Source: Jaaginema sp046541115
GTDB taxonomy: Bacteria > Cyanobacteriota > Cyanobacteriia > Cyanobacteriales > Spirulinaceae
Assembly: GCA_046541115.1 (NCBI GenBank)
Contig: JBKHDX010000021.1
Span: forward strand, 1 to 33,473
Direction: 5' to 3'
Length of the DNA: 33,473 nt
In this document: positions 23,289-31,549 of the stretch, one piece after another
Numbering within the stretch: position 1 is the first letter of the stretch
How the letters are laid out: every line of letters begins with the position of its first letter
Made by a program: the position numbers and the translations under genes
The notes under the pieces: generated by a model
The model's input: only the letters and a program-made list of their open reading frames with translations
Database searches by the model: none
What the model was told of the DNA's origin: nothing

Positions 23289-26200
23289 TTAATTACAAAC
23301 CGAACTATGGTTGCGTTCTTGAGAAGCGACATTATATTCAAAATAATCCGCTAACCAATCGCAGCCCACAGCATGAAGAGAAGGAAGATCGAAGTTCCAA
23401 ACGATCGCGGTTTGGTCGTTGCTGCTGGTGGCTAAAGCCGTGCCATTTCGATTCCAAGTGACACTGGTAGTGCGTTGAGAGTGGCCTGAGAGGTTATTGA
23501 GGAGGGTGTCGTCAAGTCGCCAAAGTTGGATAGGATTGTCCCAAGTGGCGGTAGCCAGGATTTGGCCGCTAGGGTGAAGGCTCAAACGGGCAATGCTGTC
23601 GGTGGGGCTGTTGAGGGTACGAGTAACTTCTCCGGCTTGGTTCCAGAATTTGATGCGGTTGTCGTATCCGGTTGAAACGAGAAAGGAGTCAGATATTGGA
23701 CGAGAAAAGAAAGCCAGGTCAGTTACCCAATTGTTGTGACCGGTGAAGATTTGAGCCAGTTTCAGCTTGTCTGGGGGGATAAAATACCAAAGTTTGATGG
23801 TGCGATCGCGAGACGCAGAAGCCAGAAAGCGATTATCGGGGCTAAACGCAATGGCATTCACCCAGTCTTGGTGGGCTTTGATGGTTTGCAAGAGTTTTCC
23901 TTGGCGCGTCCAGAGTTTGAGAGTGCGGTCTTCGCTGCTGGTGACCAAGTGTTCGCTATCCTGACTCCAAGCGACGCTGAGAACCGGGGCGGTATGGCTG
24001 TTGAGGGTACGCAGCAAGCGCCCGCGATCGCTCCACAATTTTACCGTATTATCGTCGCTGGCCGTGGCCCAAATTTTCCCATCAGGAGAAGACACAATGC
24101 GGTTGACGGGGGCGATATGACCGACGAGGGTTGTGAGGAGTTGACCATCGCGAGACCAGAGTTTGGCGGTATTGTCGCGGGCGGCAGTGGCCACAGTTTC
24201 CTCATCAGGACTGAAAGCCACATCCAACACAAAATCCTGATGACCTTTGAGAATCACGCGAGACGGAGAGGTTCTTAAACTGCTTAATTTCCACAGTTTA
24301 ATCGATTTATCTTGACTGGCTGACGCGAGGCGATCGCCCTGGGGACTAAAACTCACTGCCGTCACGCCGTCGCTATGGTTGCGTAGGGTGTTGAGCCATT
24401 CACCTGTCGTACTCCACAAGCGAATGGTTTGGTCTTCGCTGGCGGTGACGAGGGTTTGGCCGTCGGGACTAAATTCGATGGCATACACAAAGCTATCATG
24501 GCCGGATAAAACCTGGAGTAACTGTCCGGTACGACTCCAAATTTTAGCGGTTTTGTCGTGACTGGCAGAAGCGATTTTGCCACCATCGGGGCTGAAACTG
24601 ACATAATTGACAGCATCTTGATGGGCCTGAATGCTGCGAAGAAAGCGTCCCTCGTTCGTCCAGAGGCGAATCGTGCCGTCTTCTGAAGCCGTGGCAATGG
24701 TTTCACCATCGGGGCTATAGGTCGCCCAATACACCCGCCCCTGATGCCCAGAAAGGGTGTGTTGGGCTTCTCCGGTAAGAGACCAAATGCGAGCGGTGCG
24801 ATCGCGGGCGGCGGTGACTAGGTTTTGGCCGTCGGGGCTGAAGCGAACGCTATAAATGGGTTCTGAGTGGGCGGCAATTTTTAATAGGGTCTCGCCGTTG
24901 GGCTGCCACAGGCGAATCGTACCGTCCCAACTGCTCGAAGCAATTAGACCTTGGTGGTTAATATCAACGCTGGTCACGCTGTCTTGGTGACCTTCTAGGG
25001 TGGCGATTAATTTGCCGTTGGGTTGCCAGAGTTTCACGGTGCGATCGCGGGCGGCGGTGGCTAAAAAGTTGTGCTGCGGTGCGAAACGAACGTGCCAAGC
25101 GACATCGGTATGACCTTGTAGTTGATTATATTCGAGAATATTGTGCAGCGCTTGTTCGAGGATTGTAGCAATTTTGAGTTGTACGTCGGGACGAATAATA
25201 CAAGTTGAATATTGAAGCGGGGGTTGCTGCCACAGTTGTTTACAAGTTCGCCGCACTTTTTGAACCGCCCGCAAGCTTTCAATCAGGGATTCAAAAGGCT
25301 TTTCCGAGGCGAGGAGGGCTTCGGCTGAAGAACTCAGGGCCAGGAGTTCGGCGTTTTGGGAGGCTTTGAAAGCCAGGTGGCGCTGTACTTGGGCTAACCA
25401 ACCCAGTCCGGCGGCGGCTAAGGCGAGGAAAAACACCACAGTAGCGGCGGCAATGGCTTGCCAGCGTTGTTTTTGGGCTTGATTAACTTGCAGTTGGCTC
25501 AGGTGTAAGGATGTTAAAATTTGACGTTGGCGGCGGCTTTCGTATTCTTGGCGAATGGGGGCGACGAGGTAATCGTGAATCAGTTGAAAGCGGTCTTCGG
25601 AGTCGTCGAACACGCGATACACCAAGCCCGACCCGATTAAAATTCGCAAAATTAAATCGGTGGTGGCGAGGGAATAAACCGATTGTGCCGGATCGAGGCG
25701 ATCGGGAATGCTTAATTCGGCGAGGGTGCGGATGGGTCGCATTCCCTGTTCGTGGGTGAGGGCGTACAAGATTTGCCAAGTGGTGGTTTCGTTTTCAGGA
25801 CCGCAGTCGGCTACCCAAGTCAGGAGCGATCGCTTGACTAAGGCGGTTTTGGGATCGGGACCGAGTTGTTGATAAGCGGCGAGGTTGGTAATACGTTCGG
25901 CTTGCAACGCGGCCCCCACGACTTGGAGTTCGACGGGACGCACAAAGCCTTGTTTGTTGCTGAGGTCTTGGACTAAGCGCTTAATTAGGGCAGGTTCGAG
26001 GTGAAATTGCGATCGCGCCGCGAGGAGTTCTATGGTTCTCATGGCTGCGTCTCGCTGTAAGTCGGTGAGGCGATAGCGAATGCGGCGGTCGAGAATATTG
26101 TTATCAATCGTATCGAGGTTGATATTGTCTTCGAGGGCGAGGAGATAATGCAGATAATCTTCTCTTAAGCTGAGAATAATTTTGACAAAGGGTAATTGCA

Positions 26201-28286
26201 AGCAAGAGCGCAGAAATTGATAAAATTTATGGCGATCTTCGGGTTTTTGGCATAAGAAAAAGAATTCTTCAAATTGATCGAAGATTAAAATAAATAAGCG
26301 ATTGTGCTGACAGTGATATTGTAGTTGAGCAAAAACGGGTAAATGTTCAATGCCTGGAGAGGTTAGGGGTTCGCCGTTGGCCAGAAACGCGATCGCGCGG
26401 TGTAGGGCTTGGCGAAACTCTACTTCCCAATCGTTATAGGTGGTTTGAATAATTGGCACGACTTCCCGGGCTGCAATAATTTTGCCCCACAACGTCGGCA
26501 CTAATCCCGCACATAACAAGCTACTTTTCCCCGTCCCTGAAGCCCCATGCACGATGGTCAGTTTGTGTTCGCTGTGGAAAAAACGCTCTGATAATGCTTG
26601 AATATCAGCATTGCGACCGGATGCGGCGATTTCCGGGGGCGGTTTCGTGGTGACGATGGGGTTAAAAAGTTGGTCGGGATAAAAATAAGGATTGAGAAGC
26701 GGTGAAGCCCCTTGAAACGACCGCAGGCCAATGGATTGTTCGAGGGCGAGTTTTTCTTTTTTGATGGCAAATGCTTGGGCGTATTGACGCTGTTGAAAAT
26801 AAAGCGATCGCAACATCTCTAAAAGATCTAGATATAAAGGTTCGCTGTCGCTGACAGGATTTTCAATGGTGGTTCCCCAAACATTATCGGTATTTTGCAG
26901 GGTTATGGCGGCTTGTTGGATCTGCATTCGGGCTTGTTCGAGATGACTAATTGCTGCGTCAATTTCTTGCCTTTGGGTGTACACCGAAGCCAACACCCCC
27001 AAATATAAGGCGCGATCGCGACACCATTGCAACTGTAAAGTCTGTGTCTCGGTGATGTCGGCTTCTCCTTGGGTCGCGAGGGCTTGCGTAATCCAAAATT
27101 CGGCTTCTGGCCAATTGCTGTTCCCTAAGGCTACTTGGGCTAAAAACCCGTAAGCCCTGGCCCGATAACCCGGAAAATCGGTGTCACTGTGTTGGAGAGA
27201 ATAAAGGGCCAACAATTCCAATTCGTGCCAAGCTTTGAGTTTATACAGCACTTCTCCCAGTTGTAGGGTCAACTGAGAGACTAAATCCTTGTAACCTTTG
27301 ATGGCAAAAATTTCTAAACTGGCACCAAAACAGCATTTTGCCTCTTGCCAATAGTTACTATTGTCAGAAAAAGCGGTGCGGGCTTGCCAGCAGTGACACA
27401 AACCAATGTGAAATAAAAGTAAGGCTTTTTGAGTTAGAAAGGGGTTAACTGTTGCTTTGGCACAATTTGGGTTTTCTATGGGTAATTGGTTGAAATTCAG
27501 CGGCCAAAAGCGGGTATCCTGAAGCCAAAATTCCAGACTATTTTGATAATGCTCTAAGGCGCGGTCTAAGTCCCGTTGTGCAAAGGCATCTCGACCGAGA
27601 ATAAACTTCCAAGTGGCGCTACTAAGGGGGGCGAGACTTTCTTGGGCGGCGTTGACATCAGCGCGAGCATATTCGAGTTCTTGACGAGTGGCACAACCGG
27701 GGGCTAAATCTAAGGTGGCATTGTCAATAAAGCGATGTACCCCAAAGCTGAGTAAGCGCTCGAACAACTGTTCTGTGGTTTGCCACCACAAGGTAATCGC
27801 TTCTTTGCGGGCCAGTTCAAATTTAATGGCTGCGGCGGCCCAACTTTTGAAATCTGGAGCATAACGGACTAATTTCTGCATTACTTCGTCATTTGCCCAT
27901 AAAACTACGGGAAAGGGGAAATATTTGCGAAATTCCTCCCGTACTTGGTTGGTGGCGGCGATCGCGCGATCGAGGTCTTGGACGGATTCTAAGCCAAACA
28001 CCATCAAGGCATCAATCTCGCGCTCCTCGGCTTCGATGTGAGCGAGTAAGGGATGAAATAAGGTAGAAGTGGATTTAGGGAGCGTTACGGTTTTAAGATA
28101 AAACTCGCGATCGCCCTGAACTTCCTTAATTTTTTCTTGCACTGCCAATACCATCTTTTCTCGCAAGGCGATATAGTTACAGCGCACTAAAATCAAGGAA
28201 AATTGATTTTGGGATAATAAAATGGCTCTGGCTAAATTGGTACAAGACCGTTCATTCAGTCGAGCAACATCATTGCTTTCAGTCAT
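23289..28286 (-). CDS. Large TPR / nSTAND1 NTPase / WD40 signalling protein
   Basis: The 1665-residue protein contains, in order: an N-terminal alpha/beta domain without a P-loop (about 15-160; LILVRCNY, LMVFGLES, VVLWANDE), a helical TPR-like region (about 205-520), and an nSTAND1 NTPase domain. The last has Walker A GASGTGKSS at 581-589, Walker B FILIFDQFEEFF near 665-676, and the arginine-rich RRIRYRL. One membrane helix follows (about 943-966), then 14 WD40 repeats (about 1057-1655), enough for two seven-bladed propellers. STAND proteins act as switches that oligomerise when the sensor part detects a ligand. WD40 is probably the sensor. The upstream ATPase gene on the same strand is the likely partner. 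Confidence 0.93.
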   Translation of the reverse strand: MTESNDVARLNERSCTNLARAILLSQNQFSLILVRCNYIALREKMVLAVQEKIKEVQGDREFYLKTVTLPKSTSTLFHPLLAHIEAEEREIDALMVFGLESVQDLDRAIAATNQVREEFRKYFPFPVVLWANDEVMQKLVRYAPDFKSWAAAAIKFELARKEAITLWWQTTEQLFERLLSFGVHRFIDNATLDLAPGCATRQELEYARADVNAAQESLAPLSSATWKFILGRDAFAQRDLDRALEHYQNSLEFWLQDTRFWPLNFNQLPIENPNCAKATVNPFLTQKALLLFHIGLCHCWQARTAFSDNSNYWQEAKCCFGASLEIFAIKGYKDLVSQLTLQLGEVLYKLKAWHELELLALYSLQHSDTDFPGYRARAYGFLAQVALGNSNWPEAEFWITQALATQGEADITETQTLQLQWCRDRALYLGVLASVYTQRQEIDAAISHLEQARMQIQQAAITLQNTDNVWGTTIENPVSDSEPLYLDLLEMLRSLYFQQRQYAQAFAIKKEKLALEQSIGLRSFQGASPLLNPYFYPDQLFNPIVTTKPPPEIAASGRNADIQALSERFFHSEHKLTIVHGASGTGKSSLLCAGLVPTLWGKIIAAREVVPIIQTTYNDWEVEFRQALHRAIAFLANGEPLTSPGIEHLPVFAQLQYHCQHNRLFILIFDQFEEFFFLCQKPEDRHKFYQFLRSCLQLPFVKIILSLREDYLHYLLALEDNINLDTIDNNILDRRIRYRLTDLQRDAAMRTIELLAARSQFHLEPALIKRLVQDLSNKQGFVRPVELQVVGAALQAERITNLAAYQQLGPDPKTALVKRSLLTWVADCGPENETTTWQILYALTHEQGMRPIRTLAELSIPDRLDPAQSVYSLATTDLILRILIGSGLVYRVFDDSEDRFQLIHDYLVAPIRQEYESRRQRQILTSLHLSQLQVNQAQKQRWQAIAAATVVFFLALAAAGLGWLAQVQRHLAFKASQNAELLALSSSAEALLASEKPFESLIESLRAVQKVRRTCKQLWQQPPLQYSTCIIRPDVQLKIATILEQALHNILEYNQLQGHTDVAWHVRFAPQHNFLATAARDRTVKLWQPNGKLIATLEGHQDSVTSVDINHQGLIASSSWDGTIRLWQPNGETLLKIAAHSEPIYSVRFSPDGQNLVTAARDRTARIWSLTGEAQHTLSGHQGRVYWATYSPDGETIATASEDGTIRLWTNEGRFLRSIQAHQDAVNYVSFSPDGGKIASASHDKTAKIWSRTGQLLQVLSGHDSFVYAIEFSPDGQTLVTASEDQTIRLWSTTGEWLNTLRNHSDGVTAVSFSPQGDRLASASQDKSIKLWKLSSLRTSPSRVILKGHQDFVLDVAFSPDEETVATAARDNTAKLWSRDGQLLTTLVGHIAPVNRIVSSPDGKIWATASDDNTVKLWSDRGRLLRTLNSHTAPVLSVAWSQDSEHLVTSSEDRTLKLWTRQGKLLQTIKAHQDWVNAIAFSPDNRFLASASRDRTIKLWYFIPPDKLKLAQIFTGHNNWVTDLAFFSRPISDSFLVSTGYDNRIKFWNQAGEVTRTLNSPTDSIARLSLHPSGQILATATWDNPIQLWRLDDTLLNNLSGHSQRTTSVTWNRNGTALATSSNDQTAIVWNFDLPSLHAVGCDWLADYFEYNVASQERNHSSVCN

Positions 28287-28301
28287 GAGCAGATAAGGTT
28301 A

Positions 28302-28328
28302 GTTGCTTGTTGTTTGTTGTTTGTTGTT
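28302..28328. repeat. TTGTTGT heptad array upstream of the STAND gene
   Basis: About four 7-nt units end 16 bp upstream of the start codon of the 1665-residue protein; the same family as ACAACCA on the other strand. No Shine-Dalgarno is visible between the array and the ATG. Confidence 0.7.
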
Positions 28329-28396
28329 CATTTTTACGGGAAGTGTTGTTCCCCAGAAGGGTGATGAGACGGAATCTCAAGATAAAAGACTTGTAG

Positions 28397-28415
28397 GGGC
28401 GGGGTTTCCCCGCCC
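28397..28415. repeat. GC-rich perfect hairpin
   Basis: GGGCGGGG and CCCCGCCC flank a TTT loop in the spacer between the ATPase and STAND genes. It could attenuate transcription between them, but no T tract follows in the direction of the genes. It resembles dispersed palindromes common in cyanobacteria. Confidence 0.5.
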
Positions 28416-28543
28416 AGTTTTACGTCTTTGGATGCGATCGCGCCCGTCCCATCTTCATTTCCTAAAACTACGTTAGTTCGGGTTAAGAAATTGGCTGGGG
28501 TGTTGCTTGAAATGAGCGGGTTTGTTTCTAGAAGTTTTGAGAA

Positions 28544-28571
28544 ACAACCAACAACCAACAACCAACAACTA
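28544..28571. repeat. ACAACCA heptad array at the ATPase stop codon
   Basis: Three ACAACCA units and one ACAACTA; the last contains the TAG stop (minus strand) of the ATPase gene. Confidence 0.75.
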
Positions 28572-29900
28572 ATTAAGAGAAGATTGCTGCAACGCTCGGA
28601 AACGGTCAGTTTCAGCTAAAGCGGGATTAATGCCAAACCAGCGGCCTTTTTCGTCTCGGTATTCAAACACAAACATACTGCGTAAGAGGGTTTGATATTC
28701 TTGTTCCCCTTTGACCGCTTGTTGGCGTACCACTTGCGAAATTAACTGCCATTCTTGGTCTTCAATCGCCAAAACAATATCATCTCGATAAGCTTTGATG
28801 GCATTTTCGACACACTGACGGGAAAAAGGCGGGTCTTGGTTTTGCAAGCAGTTGAATAATAAGCCCAATAGGTTACGGATATGACCGCCGCTAATGTGAC
28901 ATAAACGGTCTAGGGTTTCTGGGGAATCAAACAACTCGTCAATGAATTTGAGGCGTTGGGAAGCCTCCACTTGGGGAAAAGCGCGGGCTAAGATCAGTTG
29001 ACGCAATAATGCCATACCTTGGATATTTTCGCGACCTGTGCGATCGCGCACCGGAACCATCGGTAAGACTTTCGGGGCTACTCCTCCCCCTAAACGGTTT
29101 TTCAGGGCTTGATATTCATTGGAAAAAATCAAGGCCATCGGGAGAGTATAGACCACATGACAGTTTAACCGACGCAGTTGCGGCCCCCGGTCTACAAACA
29201 AATATTCAGGGAGCGATCGCGTTTCGGTGATCATTTGCGGTGAGACGCGATCGAGGTTATCGACAATCGCCACAATGCCCCGCTTACCGCGATATTGTAA
29301 CTCTTGATTGGCTTTGGCCAAAATTTCTTCGTTAATCGCCCTTAAAATGCTTTCGGTTCGGGGTTCGAGGGATTGACGCAGTTGTTCGCGCAGTTTGGGG
29401 TTATCTTTGGTTCTGGCGGTAATGCGGGCAATTCCTACCGAAAGCTCGGCTTCTGCGTCTAATTCGACCGGGGTTTGCAGAAATTGTTTGACTTCCTCAA
29501 ATAAATTAGTGAAATAACCCGCTTTGAGCCGAATGCCCTCGGTTTCTAAGCTGGTACTCACCGAGCGCGCGATCGCCAGTAAAATATCGCTAATGCTAAC
29601 ATCTGCCATATCGAGATCGCGACTCGACTCGAAGTAAATGACATGGAAATTTTGCTGTTCGAGGGCGGCTTTGAGACGCAATAACTCCGTGGATTTACCG
29701 CAACCGATGTGTCCGGTGAACAACTGACAAGTCGGCTCATCCGGGGAAAGTAGGGCGATGGTGCGCTCGATGGCTTCGATGATTTTACCACCCCGCACTG
29801 CCGCGAAGTCAATGTAGTATGGTCGTTCGTTGGGATTGCTGAGATCGATAGTTCGGCTTGGGTTACAAGCTTTAAAAAAATTAAGTAGATGCAGTTTCAT
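28569..29900 (-). CDS. AAA/KAP-like P-loop ATPase
   Basis: The 443-residue protein has Walker A GHIGCGKST (63-71) and Walker B GIVAIVDNLDRV (208-219). A later conserved block GHIRNLLGLLFNCL (about 350-363) resembles sensor-2/lid helices of ORC/KAP-type ATPases. A helical insertion (about 95-200) separates the Walker motifs. I choose the ATG at 29900, because GGAG lies 5 nt upstream and the preceding 20 codons look non-coding. The gene stands 282 bp upstream of the nSTAND1-WD40 gene on the same strand, suggesting one functional unit. It may serve as an activating or membrane-recruited ATPase; this is inference. Confidence 0.88.
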   Translation of the reverse strand: MKLHLLNFFKACNPSRTIDLSNPNERPYYIDFAAVRGGKIIEAIERTIALLSPDEPTCQLFTGHIGCGKSTELLRLKAALEQQNFHVIYFESSRDLDMADVSISDILLAIARSVSTSLETEGIRLKAGYFTNLFEEVKQFLQTPVELDAEAELSVGIARITARTKDNPKLREQLRQSLEPRTESILRAINEEILAKANQELQYRGKRGIVAIVDNLDRVSPQMITETRSLPEYLFVDRGPQLRRLNCHVVYTLPMALIFSNEYQALKNRLGGGVAPKVLPMVPVRDRTGRENIQGMALLRQLILARAFPQVEASQRLKFIDELFDSPETLDRLCHISGGHIRNLLGLLFNCLQNQDPPFSRQCVENAIKAYRDDIVLAIEDQEWQLISQVVRQQAVKGEQEYQTLLRSMFVFEYRDEKGRWFGINPALAETDRFRALQQSSLN

Positions 29901-30139
29901 ATCACTCCACGAAAAAAACCCTGATTCTGTGTCAAAAAAAACACAAAAAGTAGATCGCAATAATTCGATTTTCCGATCCTGTGTGGTTTCTCACGTTGAT
30001 CTCTATCACACTAAGTTAGTGAAAAGGTAGTAATTAAGCCAGATTGAGACAAATGGCTATCTTATTTACCAAGTTTGACGGCTTTTCTAGTAAATTTCCC
30101 GGAAAAGCGATCGCGACTCAAAAATTTTGAGGGGAGGGG
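29901..30139. other. Divergent spacer between the ATPase gene and tRNA-Gln
   Basis: About 240 bp without a supported gene. It should hold the promoter of the minus-strand ATPase/STAND pair. A CGATCG site lies at about 30109. Confidence 0.4.
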
Positions 30140-30170
30140 TTGACATTCGGTGGGGCAATTCTGCTATAGT
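30140..30170 (+). promoter_or_regulatory. Promoter of tRNA-Gln
   Basis: A consensus -35 box TTGACA (30140-30145) is followed after 19 nt by TATAGT (30165-30170), preceded by TGC to give an extended -10. Transcription would start around 30177, about 13 nt before the tRNA. Confidence 0.75.
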
Positions 30171-30189
30171 ATTCAAGGTGCAATACCGA

Positions 30190-30261
30190 TGGGGTATAGC
30201 CAAGCGGTAAGGCAGCGGGTTTTGGTCCCGCCATCCCCAGGTTCGAATCCTGGTACCCCAG
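30190..30261 (+). tRNA. tRNA-Gln (UUG anticodon)
   Basis: This 72-nt cloverleaf has a seven-pair acceptor stem TGGGGTA/TACCCCA with discriminator G. The D arm is AGCCAAGCGGTAAGGC, the anticodon stem GCGGG/CCCGC encloses loop TTTTGGT with anticodon TTG at 30222-30224, and the T arm is CCAGGTTCGAATCCTGG. The 3' CCA is not encoded. It serves CAA codons, and by wobble CAG. Confidence 0.97.
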
Positions 30262-30337
30262 TTTTGTTAAAACCATAAATAAGTCAAAATGCAGTTAGCC
30301 GTTGTGGTTAGCTGTTTTTGAATTGAGAAATAAGGTT

Positions 30338-31123
30338 ATGTCTGTTGTTTCACCGGATTTACTGGCTTTGGATTTTGATGGGGTATTATGTAACGGGCTG
30401 AAAGAATACGCTCAGTCTGCTTGGAAAGCGTATCAACGGATTTGGCCGAGTGAGGAAAAGAGGCTAGATGATACTCTGCGCGATCGCTTTTATCCTCTGC
30501 GTCCCGCGATCGAGACGGGGTGGGAAATGCCTGTGTTGTATCGGGCTTTGATTTTGGGAAAAACTGACCCAGAGATTCTCGAACATTGGCCGCAAATTTC
30601 TCAAGATATTGTAGCCCAAGACAACCTCGATCCCAAAGAGCTTGCACACATCCTCGATACGGTGCGAGATGAGTGGATTGAAACGGATTTGGGGGGATGG
30701 TTGCAGCTTCATGAATTTTATCCTGGTGTATTGAAAAAGCTCCAGCAAGCGCTACAAAACCCCAACCTTGAGGTTTATATCATTACCACGAAAGAAGGGC
30801 GTTTCGTTAAGCAATTATTGCAGCAACAGAATGTCGCAATTGAGCGCGATCGCATTTTGGGTAAAGAAGTCAAACGTCCCAAAGCCGAAACCCTCAAACA
30901 ATTACTAAGTCAGTATCCCCAAGCCGAGATTTGGTTTGTAGAAGATATGTTGAAAACTCTCTACAAAGTCAAGAAACAGCCCGAATTAGCCTCGGTACGC
31001 TTATTTTTGGCAAATTGGGGCTACAATACCGATTCTGCCCATCAAGCGGCTTCTGCGGACGAGAAGATTCAGCTTATGTCCTTAGAAATGTTTGCGGGGG
31101 ATTTTAGCGACTGGCTGCGATAG
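30338..31123 (+). CDS. HAD-superfamily hydrolase
   Basis: The 261-residue protein starts at ATG 30338, which puts the catalytic motif DFDGVLCNG (nucleophile and acid/base Asp) at residues 12-20, as usual. Upstream codons starting from TTG 30302 look non-coding. Motif II is the VYIITTKEG strand, motif III the Lys in GKEVKRPKAET, and motif IV FVEDMLKTL. Substrate unknown; phosphoglycolate-phosphatase-like or nucleotidase-like roles are possible. It follows tRNA-Gln by 76 bp. Confidence 0.87.
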   Translation: MSVVSPDLLALDFDGVLCNGLKEYAQSAWKAYQRIWPSEEKRLDDTLRDRFYPLRPAIETGWEMPVLYRALILGKTDPEILEHWPQISQDIVAQDNLDPKELAHILDTVRDEWIETDLGGWLQLHEFYPGVLKKLQQALQNPNLEVYIITTKEGRFVKQLLQQQNVAIERDRILGKEVKRPKAETLKQLLSQYPQAEIWFVEDMLKTLYKVKKQPELASVRLFLANWGYNTDSAHQAASADEKIQLMSLEMFAGDFSDWLR

Positions 31124-31549
31124 CTACAACCGTCGCGATCGGTTTGGGGGCAGGTTGGGGAGAAAACGGACTCGCGGCGTTAATTTCGCGATTTTTTGAG
31201 ATATTTTGGTAGTAAAACACCAAAAGTAAATTTTTGATTATCTAAAATTTCATTAAAAAAACTGGAAGTTAGCGCGATCGCGGCCACCACCATGACATAA
31301 TTAAGCAGTAGTCAGAAAAACTTATATCAAATCCGAAAATACAACCAAACTAAGAAAAGGCTGAAACCCTTGCTCTTGAGACAACGTAACTATGGCCAAT
31401 TAAACGGATTTGATATTAGGTGCGAGATCGTGAGTAACCTAACCTATACAAGCTGCGCCAATTGGTTTAAAAGTTACAGCAAAAATGAATAGGTAAAAAA
31501 TCATGTGTAGGTGTTTATTAAGATAAATATCGTAAGAGAGGAAAAATAA
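31124..31549. other. Spacer with a short inverted-repeat element
   Basis: This 426-bp gap contains the element at 31324-31416 and a HIP1-like octamer (GCGATCGC at about 31274). Composition turns AT-rich toward the right, leading into the low-GC defence gene. Confidence 0.5.
31324..31416. mobile_element. 93-bp element with TIRs related to the 132-bp MITE
   Basis: ATATCAAATCCG (31324-31335) and CGGATTTGATAT (31405-31416) are perfect inverted repeats of 12 bp. They differ by one base from the MITE ends (ATACCAAATCCG). The interior is unrelated, so it may be a deletion derivative or a second family mobilised by the same transposase. Confidence 0.6.

Noticed and set aside
30190..30261. tRNA-Gln as an integration site for the defence gene
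   Set aside because: I found no second copy of the tRNA 3' end downstream and no integrase; the HAD gene directly after it looks native.
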